64,000 bases of DNA from Gnetum montanum. Lineage: Eukaryota > Streptophyta > Gnetopsida > Gnetales > Gnetaceae. A program made the position numbers and the translations under genes. Numbering within the stretch: the stretch's first letter is position 1; each line of letters opens with the position of its first letter. The stretch lies in NCBI GenBank assembly GCA_015680685.1, contig MNCI01005415.1, positions 329,530 through 393,529 on the forward strand, given 5' to 3'. Below are positions 1 through 9,476 of the stretch, piece after piece. The notes beneath the pieces were generated by a model. It made no database searches. It was not told the origin of the DNA and was given only the letters and a program-made list of their open reading frames with translations.

Positions 1-2
1 GT

Positions 3-1130
3 CATGCACTAATAGCGCATGAGTCGAAATACAATGAAGTAGAGAGGCATTGCCTCGCATTAGTATTCATGTTAAAGAAATGGATGCACTATCTATTTCA
101 TAGTGCATTCAAAATCATTTACAAAAGAAACATACTCTGGGCTATCATGAACAACCTGTATGAAAGTAGCAGGATAGCCCGGTGGAAAGATATAACTATG
201 GAGTTCGACCTACACTATGTAAGCCAGTCATCGACCAAGGGTCAAGCCATAGCAATGCAACTTACAGCCTCACCGATCGATGACCATGCAACCATAGACC
301 TTGAGTTCCCAGACGAGCACATTGTAATTATCAACATTGTCCCATCATATCTCGAAGCCATTTTACACTTTGATGGTGCCTCAACTGCATGAGGAGGTAG
401 CATCATCTCCATCATTATGTTCCCCTTTGGGGAAATGTGCCCCTTTCCTTATCATTTTGTGTTCCCCTACACCAAAAATGTGGCAGAGTATCAGGGACTA
501 CTCAAAGGCCTCTCAACTACCCAAGCACTATGCATACAACACCTGGCAATCCGCGGTGATTCAAAACTAGTTGTGAATCAAATCACCGAGGTCTACGCCT
601 ACAAGGCTATGCATCTGCAACCCTACTGTGACCTAGAAAAAAGCGTGCTTAAGAAATTTACAACCACAGATGTGCAACATGTTCCATGCAATGAGAACAC
701 TATGGAAGATGCCTTAGCCACCCTTGCATCAAGAATTCCACCACACTCAGTTGCAAACCTGCCAACCTTGATTATCGAATGCATTGAGCCTATCACTCAG
801 GTGGGACACATGGCTTCTGTTAGTGCTGCGGATACCCAGGAATGGTACACCAACATTAAATCATACCTACAACATGGAAAACCCCTAGGTGGACTGATAT
901 CTACTCAAAGAGATGTAATTTGTAAGCGTGCCCAGCAATATGTGCTCATGGGAAATGATGCCCTGTGTCGATGCTCCTATGACACGATATTGCTAGCATG
1001 CATGGGTGGGGAGCAGGTGCAGAAGGTGGTTAATGAAGTGCATGAGGAGCTGTGCAGTGGACACATAGCACCTAGGGCTATGGCTAAAAAATCTAGATAT
1101 ATGCAAATCTCATACACGTTTCACCTATGA
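3..1130 (+). pseudogene. pol: Element A pol: RNase H, archaeal-type RNase H, integrase linker
   Basis: One frame is readable from base 3 to 1130 apart from a TGA at about 390. It begins in the gypsy RNase H region (HALIAHESKYNEVERHCLAL) and continues through the tether (YESSRIARWKDITMEFDLHY). The second, archaeal-type RNase H follows (LHFDGAST, then AEYQGLLKGL and RGDSKLVVNQI). This dual RNase H is the diagnostic trait of the Tat branch of plant Ty3/gypsy elements, where it would degrade RNA in RNA:DNA hybrids. The stop replaces an Arg codon that element E keeps (TTRGGS). The frame then passes into the region before the integrase zinc-binding domain (CSYDTILLACMGG, SGHIAPRAMAKK), where a deletion breaks it. 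The gene is non-functional; the family assignment is secure. Confidence 0.88.
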
Positions 1131-2011
1131 ACCTACATCCAATGCAAATCACGTGGCCTTTCAAACGATGGGGACTAGACCTCATAGGACCTATCATGCC
1201 TAAGTCCTCCATAGGACATAGCTTCATTATCACTACCACTGAGTATTTTACTAAGTGGGTGGAAGCCATTCCACTAAGGAAAATGATGTCTTAGCAAATC
1301 TGCAACTTCATCCTAGACAACATCATGATAAGGTTTGGGCTTCCAATGACTATTGTAACCAACAATGGGTCATAGTTCAGTAGTATGGAAACCTGAACCT
1401 TCTGCAACAGTCTAGGAATCAAGCAATCATTCGCCTCCCCCTATTACCCATAGGTGAATGGATAGGTGGAGGCTACAAATAATTCCATCATCAACTTGTT
1501 GAAGTGGATGCTTAACAACAGTAAGAGGCGGTGGCACGAGCAAATCCTCTACATTCTATGGGCCTATAGAATGATGTGCAGAACCACGACAAGTAAGACT
1601 CCTTACAGCCTTGTTTATGGATTTGTAGATATGTTACCTCTTGAGTTGTAGGTACCATCACTCTGGATGATCCTCTTAAATGTTATGAGCTAAGCCTAGA
1701 ACAACAAGTCATGGATCATTGATCTCGACTCAGTAGAGGAGGATTGCGTGCAGACGCTGAGACGCAGAGAGCACTACCAGAGCAAGTAGTAGCAAAAGGA
1801 CCATGCAAACCCACATCATAAACCACTACAAAAGGAAGAACTCATCCTCAAGATGACCCATAAACATGTGAGAAAATTCTCAGCCAACTGGGAAGGTCCT
1901 TACGTGGTCACCCAATCCTTTGGGAATGGAGCCTTCAAGGTTGCAGACATGGACAGCAATGAGTTCATTAACCTAGTGAATCACTCATACCTCAAGAAGT
2001 ACTATGTCTAA
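1096..2011 (+). pseudogene. int: Element A pol: integrase with zinc-binding deletion
   Basis: The integrase core and C-terminal domain lie in a different frame from the preceding RNase H. The core starts ITWPFKRWGLDLIGP with the first catalytic Asp. The second catalytic position reads IVTNNGS where element B has ITDNGP, so an Asp is lost. The Glu-bearing helix follows YYP-stop-VNG-stop-VEA, where both stops are TAG in place of Gln codons. The C-terminal SH3-like part (KFSANWEGPYVV, NGAFKVADMDSNEF) runs to a TAA at 2009-2011. Compared with element B, about 25 residues carrying the Cys pair of the HHCC finger are missing between AMAKK and the NLIHVSP motif, with a frameshift. No chromodomain follows. 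The sequence is an inactive integrase remnant. Confidence 0.88.
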
Positions 2012-2029
2012 GTACATGAAGTAGGCAGA

Positions 2030-2495
2030 AAAATATCCACTAGAACGTAAAACTGGCATAGGTGAGTGAGCATCTGCTGCAATGTTAAACTGGCATGACT
2101 ATAGCAACATCTGCTACGATGATAAACTGGCAACAACAGCAAATAGCGTTCGCAACGACGTTAAATTAGCAACATCGAGCAATGTCTGTGATGATGTTAA
2201 AATAGTGACACCAAGCATCGTCCGCTAAGTTATTAAACTAGCAACAACATCAAGCAGTGTCCGCAATGATGTTAAAATGGTGGCAACAAGCAGCATCCGC
2301 TACAAAAATAAATTAGCAGCAACCATCCACTATGACGTAAAACTGACACAGCTAGTTCGCTATGACTAAAAACTAGCATGGCATGTCTACCATGACATTA
2401 AATTGGCATGTATGATTTGCTAGGATCTTAAACTAGCATAGCAGTCCATTGGGACCATAAATTATCACACAGTCTACCAAGACCTTAAACTGGGT
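2030..2495 (+). repeat. Hairpin-repeat array c of element A
   Basis: About ten degenerate units, 35-50 bp apart, each contain a form of GTTAAACTAGCA preceded by a GTCCGC-like or ATGACG-like word. Read on the other strand this is the TAGTTTAACGTC...GGAC unit seen in elements B to E. The array follows directly on the integrase stop, the same place as arrays at 4948, 28957 and 44888. No ORF is visible. The remaining ~210 bases up to 2709 are unannotated spacer of element A. Confidence 0.75.
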
Positions 2496-2709
2496 TCCCA
2501 TCACATTCCTAACGTTCACCTATGCCGAGTAGACATCAAATGAGCATGCACAGTGCCGATGTAGGGATGGGGCATTGTAGCTACAGGAAAACAGTCCATG
2601 ATGCATAGGGAACACGATCTAGAATATGGGTGATGCTACCACCATTGGCATTGTGCTAACCCTCTGGAGATGTTGTACGACATTGCATTGGCCCTCCAGA
2701 CCTACCATC

Positions 2710-2714
2710 GCCAT
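2710..2714. repeat. Target site duplication of element B (left)
   Basis: GCCAT lies immediately before the LTR start at 2715 and is repeated exactly at 20439-20443 after the other LTR of element B. Confidence 0.9.
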
Positions 2715-3890
2715 TGTGCCGCCCGAAATCGTCGATCTCCGGCTGGAAGGAAATAGACACCATGAGATCACCAGACGCGCACAGACGACCCTTCCTTCGC
2801 CTGAGGGCGAGCTAGAATGAACGAAGGTAGAGTACCTTGGGTGGTCCGCACGCAGATCAGACAAGGAATTCCCCAAACATACACCAAAGTGCAATATGCT
2901 GAGTTATACGTAAATGGCGTAACAAGCATAAATCAGGGCGTAAAAAATGTAAATGATGCGAACAGAGTGTAAATGTAAACGAGTGAAAATAGAATACATG
3001 CAACAATTAATGCAAACTGTAAACAATTTTGGGAAGAAAATGTAACAATGGCATTACAGAATGAGAGTACAATGCACTGGTCTAACGTAGTTGTGACTGG
3101 GACACAAGGCGGACGAAAAGCCCTAGTGGATGCAGGGATGACTGTGGGCTGGTTTGCACTGTAGGCACAGTGTAGAGCCTGTATGCTCAGCGTACAGTGT
3201 TTTCCAGCGTATGAGGTTTTCTGCTCTGGTGTTCAGCGTCTTTGCTCTCTGGTGTGCTCTAGAATTTGCCAACCCTCCTGAATCTCGTAAAAATTTGGGC
3301 TTTTATACAGGTTTTGACATTAGACTCAGGTTGGGGGACACGTGGCATGTTGACTGGGTGCAAAAGCGTAAAATTTACAAGTGTACAATATGTTACATTT
3401 TCCAGGTGTATACGCTGAGTGTATACGCTGTATGTGCTGGGTGTATACGTTGTGGATGCTGAGTGTATACGCTGTGGGTGCCGGGCGTATACGTTGGGCA
3501 TATACGCTATGGATGTTGAGCGTATACACCAGGCGTATACGCTGATGGTTGCTGCCTTGTGCTAAATCTTGTTCTACAGTGTTTCTTCCATGCCATCCTT
3601 GAGGATTTCATGTCGGGCGTATACATCGGTTGCACCTATTGAGCGTACATATGAGGTGTGTGTGCTGGGTGTGCACGCTGGACATCTACGCTGGGCGTAT
3701 ACACTGATAACGTCGGGCATATACACTAGGCGTATACGCTGGGCGTATATGCTGACACTACATACTTGGTGAAAGTTATCTTGATCTCTGAAGTTTCCAT
3801 GTGTGATAGATGTAGCTGTGGTCATTTGTGGATCCCAGGGACCTACTTCACATTGGAGAAGTACCAAGCTCAAAATTTTGTGGTGTTTCA
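2715..3890 (-). repeat. Element B 3' LTR
   Basis: This 1,176-bp LTR starts TGTGCCGCCCGAAATC and ends GGTGTTTCA on the + strand, matching 19250-20438 throughout with scattered substitutions. A TATA box for the - strand (TATAAAA) is at 3301-3307. The upstream U3 part (3405-3760 on this strand) is packed with GCGTATACGC, a perfect 10-bp palindrome, and near variants. Confidence 0.93.
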
Positions 3891-3970
3891 TTGGCCCCTC
3901 TTTGTTGATGCTTAGAGGAATCAACCCGAGAAGTGTCGACAAAGAAGTGAAAAACACCACAAGTGACTTG
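3891..3970 (-). promoter_or_regulatory. Polypurine tract and inverted repeat, element B
   Basis: On the - strand AAAGAGGGGCCAA directly precedes the LTR start TGAAACACC; this is the expected plus-strand primer for reverse transcription. The tract is flanked by an interrupted inverted repeat. The inner arms are CTTTGTTGA (3900-3908) and TCGACAAAG (3936-3944). The outer arms are GGTGTTTCA at the LTR end (3882-3890) and TGAAAAACACC (3948-3958, two extra bases). The same arrangement occurs in elements A, D and E. Confidence 0.8.
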
Positions 3971-4947
3971 ATAGAGACTCTATCCGTGGCCACTTGACTA
4001 GACGTTATTGTACCATATTCAGTAGTACATGGGATTGAGAGGCGTAAAATTTGTATCTGGATAGGGAAATGGAGATTGTGAGGATTGGGAACTGATCAAA
4101 AGATTGTATTTGGGTAAAGGGGATGCTCTAGTGTGTGTCATGTTGATCCTTGTCAATGGTCATTATTTAGCAGACTCGGGATCCAGACGTGCAATGTGTG
4201 TTCTTTGGTAGAACAAGACTCTTGGTTAGTGTCCAAGAGGACTTGTTGGTAAGACCAAAGCCACGTGTTGATGCATTGCATTCTTTGGAGGAACAGTACC
4301 CTTCTTTGGGGAAACTGTTGGTGGAGAGCCAAAGCCATGCAATTGGATGTTTCTTGATTGTTTTTGACATGAGTACTAGTTGCCAAGACAGCTGCCTTCT
4401 CTCCTGGGGCTTATATGGAAATTGCCAAGGGTCTTTATTTTTTTTAGGGAGAAATTTGCGATGATCTTGTACTCATGCTCAAGTGCTACATTGTCTGTTG
4501 CAACTGCTCAAAGGTGTTACAGTGTGCAACGTATGCTGAAAGGTTTGAGTGTACTGGGTGTATCAGACGTGTGGCTGAGTAGAGTGTGTCAGTGAGTAGA
4601 TAGGGAATGTATTGGGAAATGGGGATGTACTAGTGAATGGCTTGATTTAGTCTTGCCTCATGGGCTGTGAACGTTGCCTCATCTTGCTGCTTATGATGGA
4701 ATGCACTTTTGTACGAATACCTCTGAGCGTCATCCTGCAAACACAACTCCAAGGAGACAAGAAAACTATAAGTGAATAAGCGAGCTTAGACTTAAACAGC
4801 TACAGATGGAACAAAGACATTGTAGGAGATTTTAGGAACTGTAAATGAATGGCAGCAACGTTGGTAGGATCGCCTGATGGTGAGCGATGCAGTGATTCTG
4901 CTGAAGCTTGAATGTGGCCGCGAATTGAAGGACGAGAGATGGAGTTG
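3971..4947. other. Element B 3' spacer, no gene seen
   Basis: Non-coding internal sequence lies between the polypurine tract and array c. Short ORFs on both strands have no recognisable content and no counterpart in the equivalent spacers of A, D and E. Confidence 0.5.
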
Positions 4948-5280
4948 CTAGTTTATAGTCTTAGCGGACTATCACGGGTTAGTTTTATGTCATGACCTAT
5001 TGGACATTTCCCGTTTAGCGTCGTGGCGGACATTGCATTGCCAGTTTCTAGTCTTAGCGGACCATGAAGAGGCAAACTAGTTTATAGTCTTAGCGGACTC
5101 TGGTGAATGAAATTGTGGCAGTTTACTATCGTGCTAGACGGGTGCTAGTTTATCGTCATTACAGACACTGTGTGGTATCGTTTTATCATCATGAACCCAG
5201 GACGAGCTGTGGTATTAGTTTTAAGTCATAATCCAGGACTGTTCTGTGGTATCAGTTTATAGTCATGACCCCAGGACTCG
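4948..5280 (-). repeat. Hairpin-repeat array c of element B
   Basis: About nine units of the form (C)TAGTTTA + hairpin lie just downstream of the integrase stop. The clearest has ATAGTC at 4955-4960, a six-base loop TTAGCG, and GACTAT at 4967-4972. Other units keep the arms while the loop length changes, for example ATGTC with GACAT at about 4997-5017 and AGTC with GACT near 5257-5280. Orientation is given relative to the element. Function is unknown. Confidence 0.78.
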
Positions 5281-5297
5281 CACGTACCTGACTTTGT

Positions 5298-8200
5298 TCA
5301 GACGTAGAATGGCTTTAGGAACAAGTGATTGGTTGGATTTGCAAACTCATTTCCTTCCATATCAGCTAACTTAAATGCTCCATTTTCAAATGCTTTAGTG
5401 ACCAAGAAAGGCCCTTCCCAGTTGGCTGAGAATTTGTCCGGGTGTTCCCAAACGGCTTTAAGTACAAGGTCGCCTTCTTTGATAGGGCGCTTATGAATGT
5501 CTTTCCGATGTCGCTGCCATTGTTGTTTTTGGTACCACTCAATTTGATCAAGCTCACGCATGTGTTCCTCCTCCACCAAATCAAGGTCAATGATGTGTAG
5601 GTCATTGTTCTGTCCGTCGTCGAGGAGTCCAGAAAGTGTGATCCTTAAAGATGGTACCTGAAATTCCAGAGGTAAAACAACTTCTGAACCATAACAAGAC
5701 TATATGATGTTTTACCTATTGAAGTTCTATGTGTAGTACGGTATGCCCACAATGCGTATACCAATTTTTCGTGCCATCTCCATTTGCTTTGGGTAAGCAT
5801 CTTTTTAAGTATTGTAATAATCATTTTGTTTGTTGCCTCTGCTTACCCATTGCCCTGAGGATAGTAAGGGGATGAGAATGAGTGTTTGATTCCTAGACTT
5901 TCAAAAAAGGTTTTGATATCGGCACTGCTAAATTATGGCCCGTTGTCAGTGATGATGATCATGGGAATGCCAAAACGGGCTACAATGTTTTCGAGAATAA
6001 AATTGCACACATGTTTAGATGTAGTTTTTTGAAGGGGAGCAGCTTCTACCCACTTCGTGAAATATTCGATTGCGGTTATGATGAAACTATGCCCTGCAGA
6101 AGATGAGGGTGTTATTGGGCCGATAAGGTCCAATCCCCACTTTTGAAAGGGCCATGTCATTTGCGCTGTGTGCAACTCATTTGGTGGGACATGGATTAGA
6201 TTGCTATGTTTTTGGCAGGTACTACATGTTTTGGCCTTGGAAACATAGTCATACTCCATGTGTGGCCAGTAGTAGCCTAAGCATCTTATTTTTGTTGCCA
6301 CAGCCTTGGGCGCTATGTGACCTCCACATAGTCCCTCATGTACCTATTTGACGATGGTTTGGGCATCAGTACTACCAACGCATGTTAGCAATATGCCTTC
6401 GTAGGATCGACGGCACAAGGTGTTCCCTACTAGTGCGTATTTCCTAGAACATTTTCGTATTGCATCCTTTTGTGCATTTGTCAGGTGTTGCAGTGTTTCA
6501 CCATGTAGAAGGTACTCTTTTATGTCATCATACCATTCTATCGCATGTGTTGTACTAACGGACGCTATTGGCAACGTATCAGGGGTATCAGTTATTGGTT
6601 CGGCACAACTAGTTATGGAGCTTGGCAACGTGTGGAACATGTCAGGTGATATGTTTAGTGCCAAGGTGGCTAGTGCATCTGCGATGGTATTATCATTTCT
6701 AGAGACGTGTTGCACTTCGATGTTTTCAAATTACTTCATCAAGTGTTTTTCCAAGTCACAATACGATTGTAAATGTTGGGCTTTAGGGGGTATGAACATC
6801 TGTGATTTGGTTTAGGATCAGTTGCGAGTCTCCCCTTACCATAAGCCGCGTGATGTCTAAAGCCCATGCTACTGTGAGGCCTCTAAGGAGACCTTCATAC
6901 TCTACTAAGTTATTGGTGCAGTGAAAGCTGAAACGGTAAGCAAAGGGTCTGATCTCCCCAGAGGGATAGGTGATGACAGTGGCAACACTTCCCCCTCGAG
7001 AGGTGGATGCTCCGTCAAAGTTTAGAATGGCTTCATAGTCATCGGGAACTATGTCTATTGTGCTTATATTCTCATCCAGGAATTCTGGCTCTATTATCTC
7101 TTGATCATGTGTTGGTGACGCGGCCATTTGATTCGCTATGGCTTGACCCTTAACTGATGATTGCGCTATGTAATGTAAGTTAAACTCAGCTATCATGGCT
7201 TTCTAGCGTGCTATCCGACTTGTCTTGTATATGTTTCCTATAATGGCTCTGAGAACATTATCCTTGCAGATGATGTTAACTTGATTGCAGAAGAGGTAAT
7301 GTTGCTATTTCTTTAGGGAAAAGATTAAGGCTAAACATAACCTCTCCACATCGTTGTATTTCTTCTCATGGCCTACTAATGCGTGGCTCAAGTAGTAGAC
7401 AGGGACTTTAGTTCCATTATCTTGTTTCTCGCAAAGCATAGACGTGATGGATGAATCCGAAGTTGCGAGGTAGATGTAAAATAGTTTATCATTTTGAGGT
7501 GGATAAACCATGGGAAATTGGGTAAGTGCCACTTTAATATTATCAAACACTTCCTGGCACTGTGGAGTCCATTCAAAATGGACGTTCTTACACAACAAGT
7601 GATTCATAGGTTTTAATTTGTCTGTTAGTTTTTCTATGAACCTTCTAATAAATTGTAGTCTACCTTGTAGACCTCAAAGTTCAGTAAGGTTGCCAGGTGG
7701 TTTTAGGTCTGTTATGGCCTTAACCTTATCAGGGTCTACCTGTATCCCTGCTTCTGAGGCTATGAACCCAAGCATTTTTCCTGTTTTGACGCCAAAGATG
7801 CATTTTTTTGGGTTAAGTCTCAATTCATATTTTAAACAATGTTTTAACACCAAGTAAAGGTCTTGTACATGTTGTTCCGATGTTTTTGATTTAACCACGA
7901 TGTCTTCCATGTAGTTGTTGAGTGAGTGTAATATGTAATCACTAAAGATGAATGTCATTGCCCTTTGATACGTGGCCCCAGCGTTCTTGAGACCAAAGGG
8001 CATCATAGTGTAACAAAAGGTTCCCCATGGTGTCATAAAGGTAGTTCGGAGCTGATGCTCCGGCTTAATACATATCTAGTTGTATCCCGAGAAGCCATTT
8101 ATAAAAGATAATAGTGTGTGTCCAGCTGTTGAGTCAACAAGTTGATCGATGCTGGGTAGGGGAAAATCATCTTTTATGGTTGCGATGTTGAGATCCGGGA

Positions 8201-8714
8201 AGTCAATGCATAAGCGAATGCTTCCATTCTTCTTTAGGAAAATGACCATGTTGGATACCCACTTGGTGTAATCAATAGCCCAGATGAAACCAGCGTAATA
8301 AAGCTTGGTGATATCATTGTGGACTGCCAATGCCACCTCGGGTTTAACCTTCCGTGCATTTTGTTTTACCGGTCTCAATTTCGGATCAAGGATAATGTTG
8401 TGCTGGACAATTTGAGGATCTAACCTGGGCATGTCCATGTAAGACCAAGCGAATGCTTTTATGTTTTCCCTAAGCATGTTCTCAATGTCATCAGCTAATT
8501 GCGATTGTAGTAATGTGCTTAATTTTAATATTTTAGTTTCCCCATCCAGCATGGTGATGGGGGTTTCGACCAACAGGTCTTCGGTGATATTTTTGGCTTC
8601 TATGTCAAGGGGTTTTGTCATGCCTTTGTAATTGTCTATGGTTTTCTGTGTTGAGGTGATGACTGCGTCATCCGTTGATGAACTTAAGTGGATGAGGTTT
8701 ATGTTAATATCTCT
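5298..8714 (-). pseudogene. pol: Element B pol: RT, RNase H, aRNase H, integrase
   Basis: On the - strand the order is linker and RT (8714-7674), RNase H (7607-7305), second archaeal-type RNase H (7196-6783, LNFDGASTSRGGS and RGDSQLILNQI), integrase finger and core (6715-5600) and integrase C-terminus (5579-5298). The RT palm has SFINGFSGYN, an Asn where element E has Asp, and NYMEDIVVKS where D has YMDD and E YVDD, so two catalytic acids are changed. Just after GYN a TAG replaces the Gln codon kept in element E. Integrase keeps the C..C pair (CSTC), WGLDLIGPI and ITDNGP. The ORF ends at 5298 after KPFYV. The 5' end runs into the N gap, so its true start is not visible. The gene is inactive. 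Confidence 0.92.
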
Positions 8715-9066
8715 NNNNNNNNNNNNNNNNNNNNNNNNNNNNNNNNNNNNNNNNNNNNNNNNNNNNNNNNNNNNNNNNNNNNNNNNNNNNNNNNNNNNNN
8801 NNNNNNNNNNNNNNNNNNNNNNNNNNNNNNNNNNNNNNNNNNNNNNNNNNNNNNNNNNNNNNNNNNNNNNNNNNNNNNNNNNNNNNNNNNNNNNNNNNNN
8901 NNNNNNNNNNNNNNNNNNNNNNNNNNNNNNNNNNNNNNNNNNNNNNNNNNNNNNNNNNNNNNNNNNNNNNNNNNNNNNNNNNNNNNNNNNNNNNNNNNNN
9001 NNNNNNNNNNNNNNNNNNNNNNNNNNNNNNNNNNNNNNNNNNNNNNNNNNNNNNNNNNNNNNNNNN
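8715..9066. other. Assembly gap of 352 N
   Basis: All bases are N. The gap falls between the RT linker and the antisense-gene promoter, where elements D and E carry hairpin array b and an acceptor-like site. Confidence 1.
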
Positions 9067-9212
9067 GGATGTAGTAATTTATGTTTATTTTAAAAATATA
9101 TAGTTTTTAATTATTTTTTTGATTAAATTTTGGTGAAAAAAGAGTAAAAAGGTAAAAAGTAGCAAACCAAGAGGCGGCGGCGTAAGCGGCGGTGACAGCG
9201 ACGGCGGAGCAC

Positions 9213-9220
9213 TATATAAA
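9213..9220 (+). promoter_or_regulatory. TATA box of the antisense gene, element B
   Basis: TATATAAA in the context GCACTATATAAAGGG points along the + strand, 257 bases before the ATG at 9477. A GC-rich stretch (GGCGGCGGCG) lies just upstream. It is on the strand opposite to pol, so it cannot serve the element's own polyprotein. Element D has a similar box at 33298. Confidence 0.6.
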
Positions 9221-9361
9221 GGGGGGGCATCATTTGTTACTGTATTCTGAGCGTAAAGTTAGAGAGCGTAAAATCAGGCGTAAACTTTGAGCGTAAACTT
9301 CCCAGCGTAAGCGTAAGCTGCGAAACCTTGGCCTAAGCGTAAACTTGTGAAACCTTGAGTG

Positions 9362-9473
9362 TAGACGCCGACGACTGAACCCCAACATAGACACCGATGA
9401 CTAAACCCCAGTGTAGATGCCGATGACTGAACCCCAGCATAGATGCCGACGACTGAACCCCAATGTAGACGCT
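9362..9473 (+). repeat. 26-bp tandem repeat in antisense-gene leader
   Basis: A little over four copies of a 26-bp unit, roughly TAGAYGCCGAYGACTGAACC plus CCARYG, lie between the TATA box and the ATG of the antisense gene of element B. I do not see it in elements D or E. Confidence 0.75.
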
Positions 9474-9476
9474 GAG

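Larger units (their letters stand above)
1..2709 (+). mobile_element. Element A, left internal part (Tat-type gypsy)
   Basis: This is the 3' part of the internal region of a Ty3/gypsy retrotransposon on the + strand, cut on the left by the window edge and on the right by insertion of element B. It holds the end of pol and then an array of short hairpin repeats. The same element resumes at 20444 and ends in a polypurine tract and LTR at 21239-22812. The join is supported by the 5-bp duplication GCCAT on both sides of element B. That the two halves belong together is inferred from strand, order and this duplication. Confidence 0.85.

Noticed and set aside
3405-3760. Evenly recurring GCGTATACGC words suggested a CRISPR-like array.
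   Set aside because: Spacing is irregular, there is no constant repeat-spacer length, the context is a plant LTR, and the words recur in non-array positions of the same element.
8076-8621. A diversity-generating or bacterial-type reverse transcriptase.
   Set aside because: Linker, palm motifs and the downstream RNase H, aRNase H and integrase are those of plant Ty3/gypsy elements.
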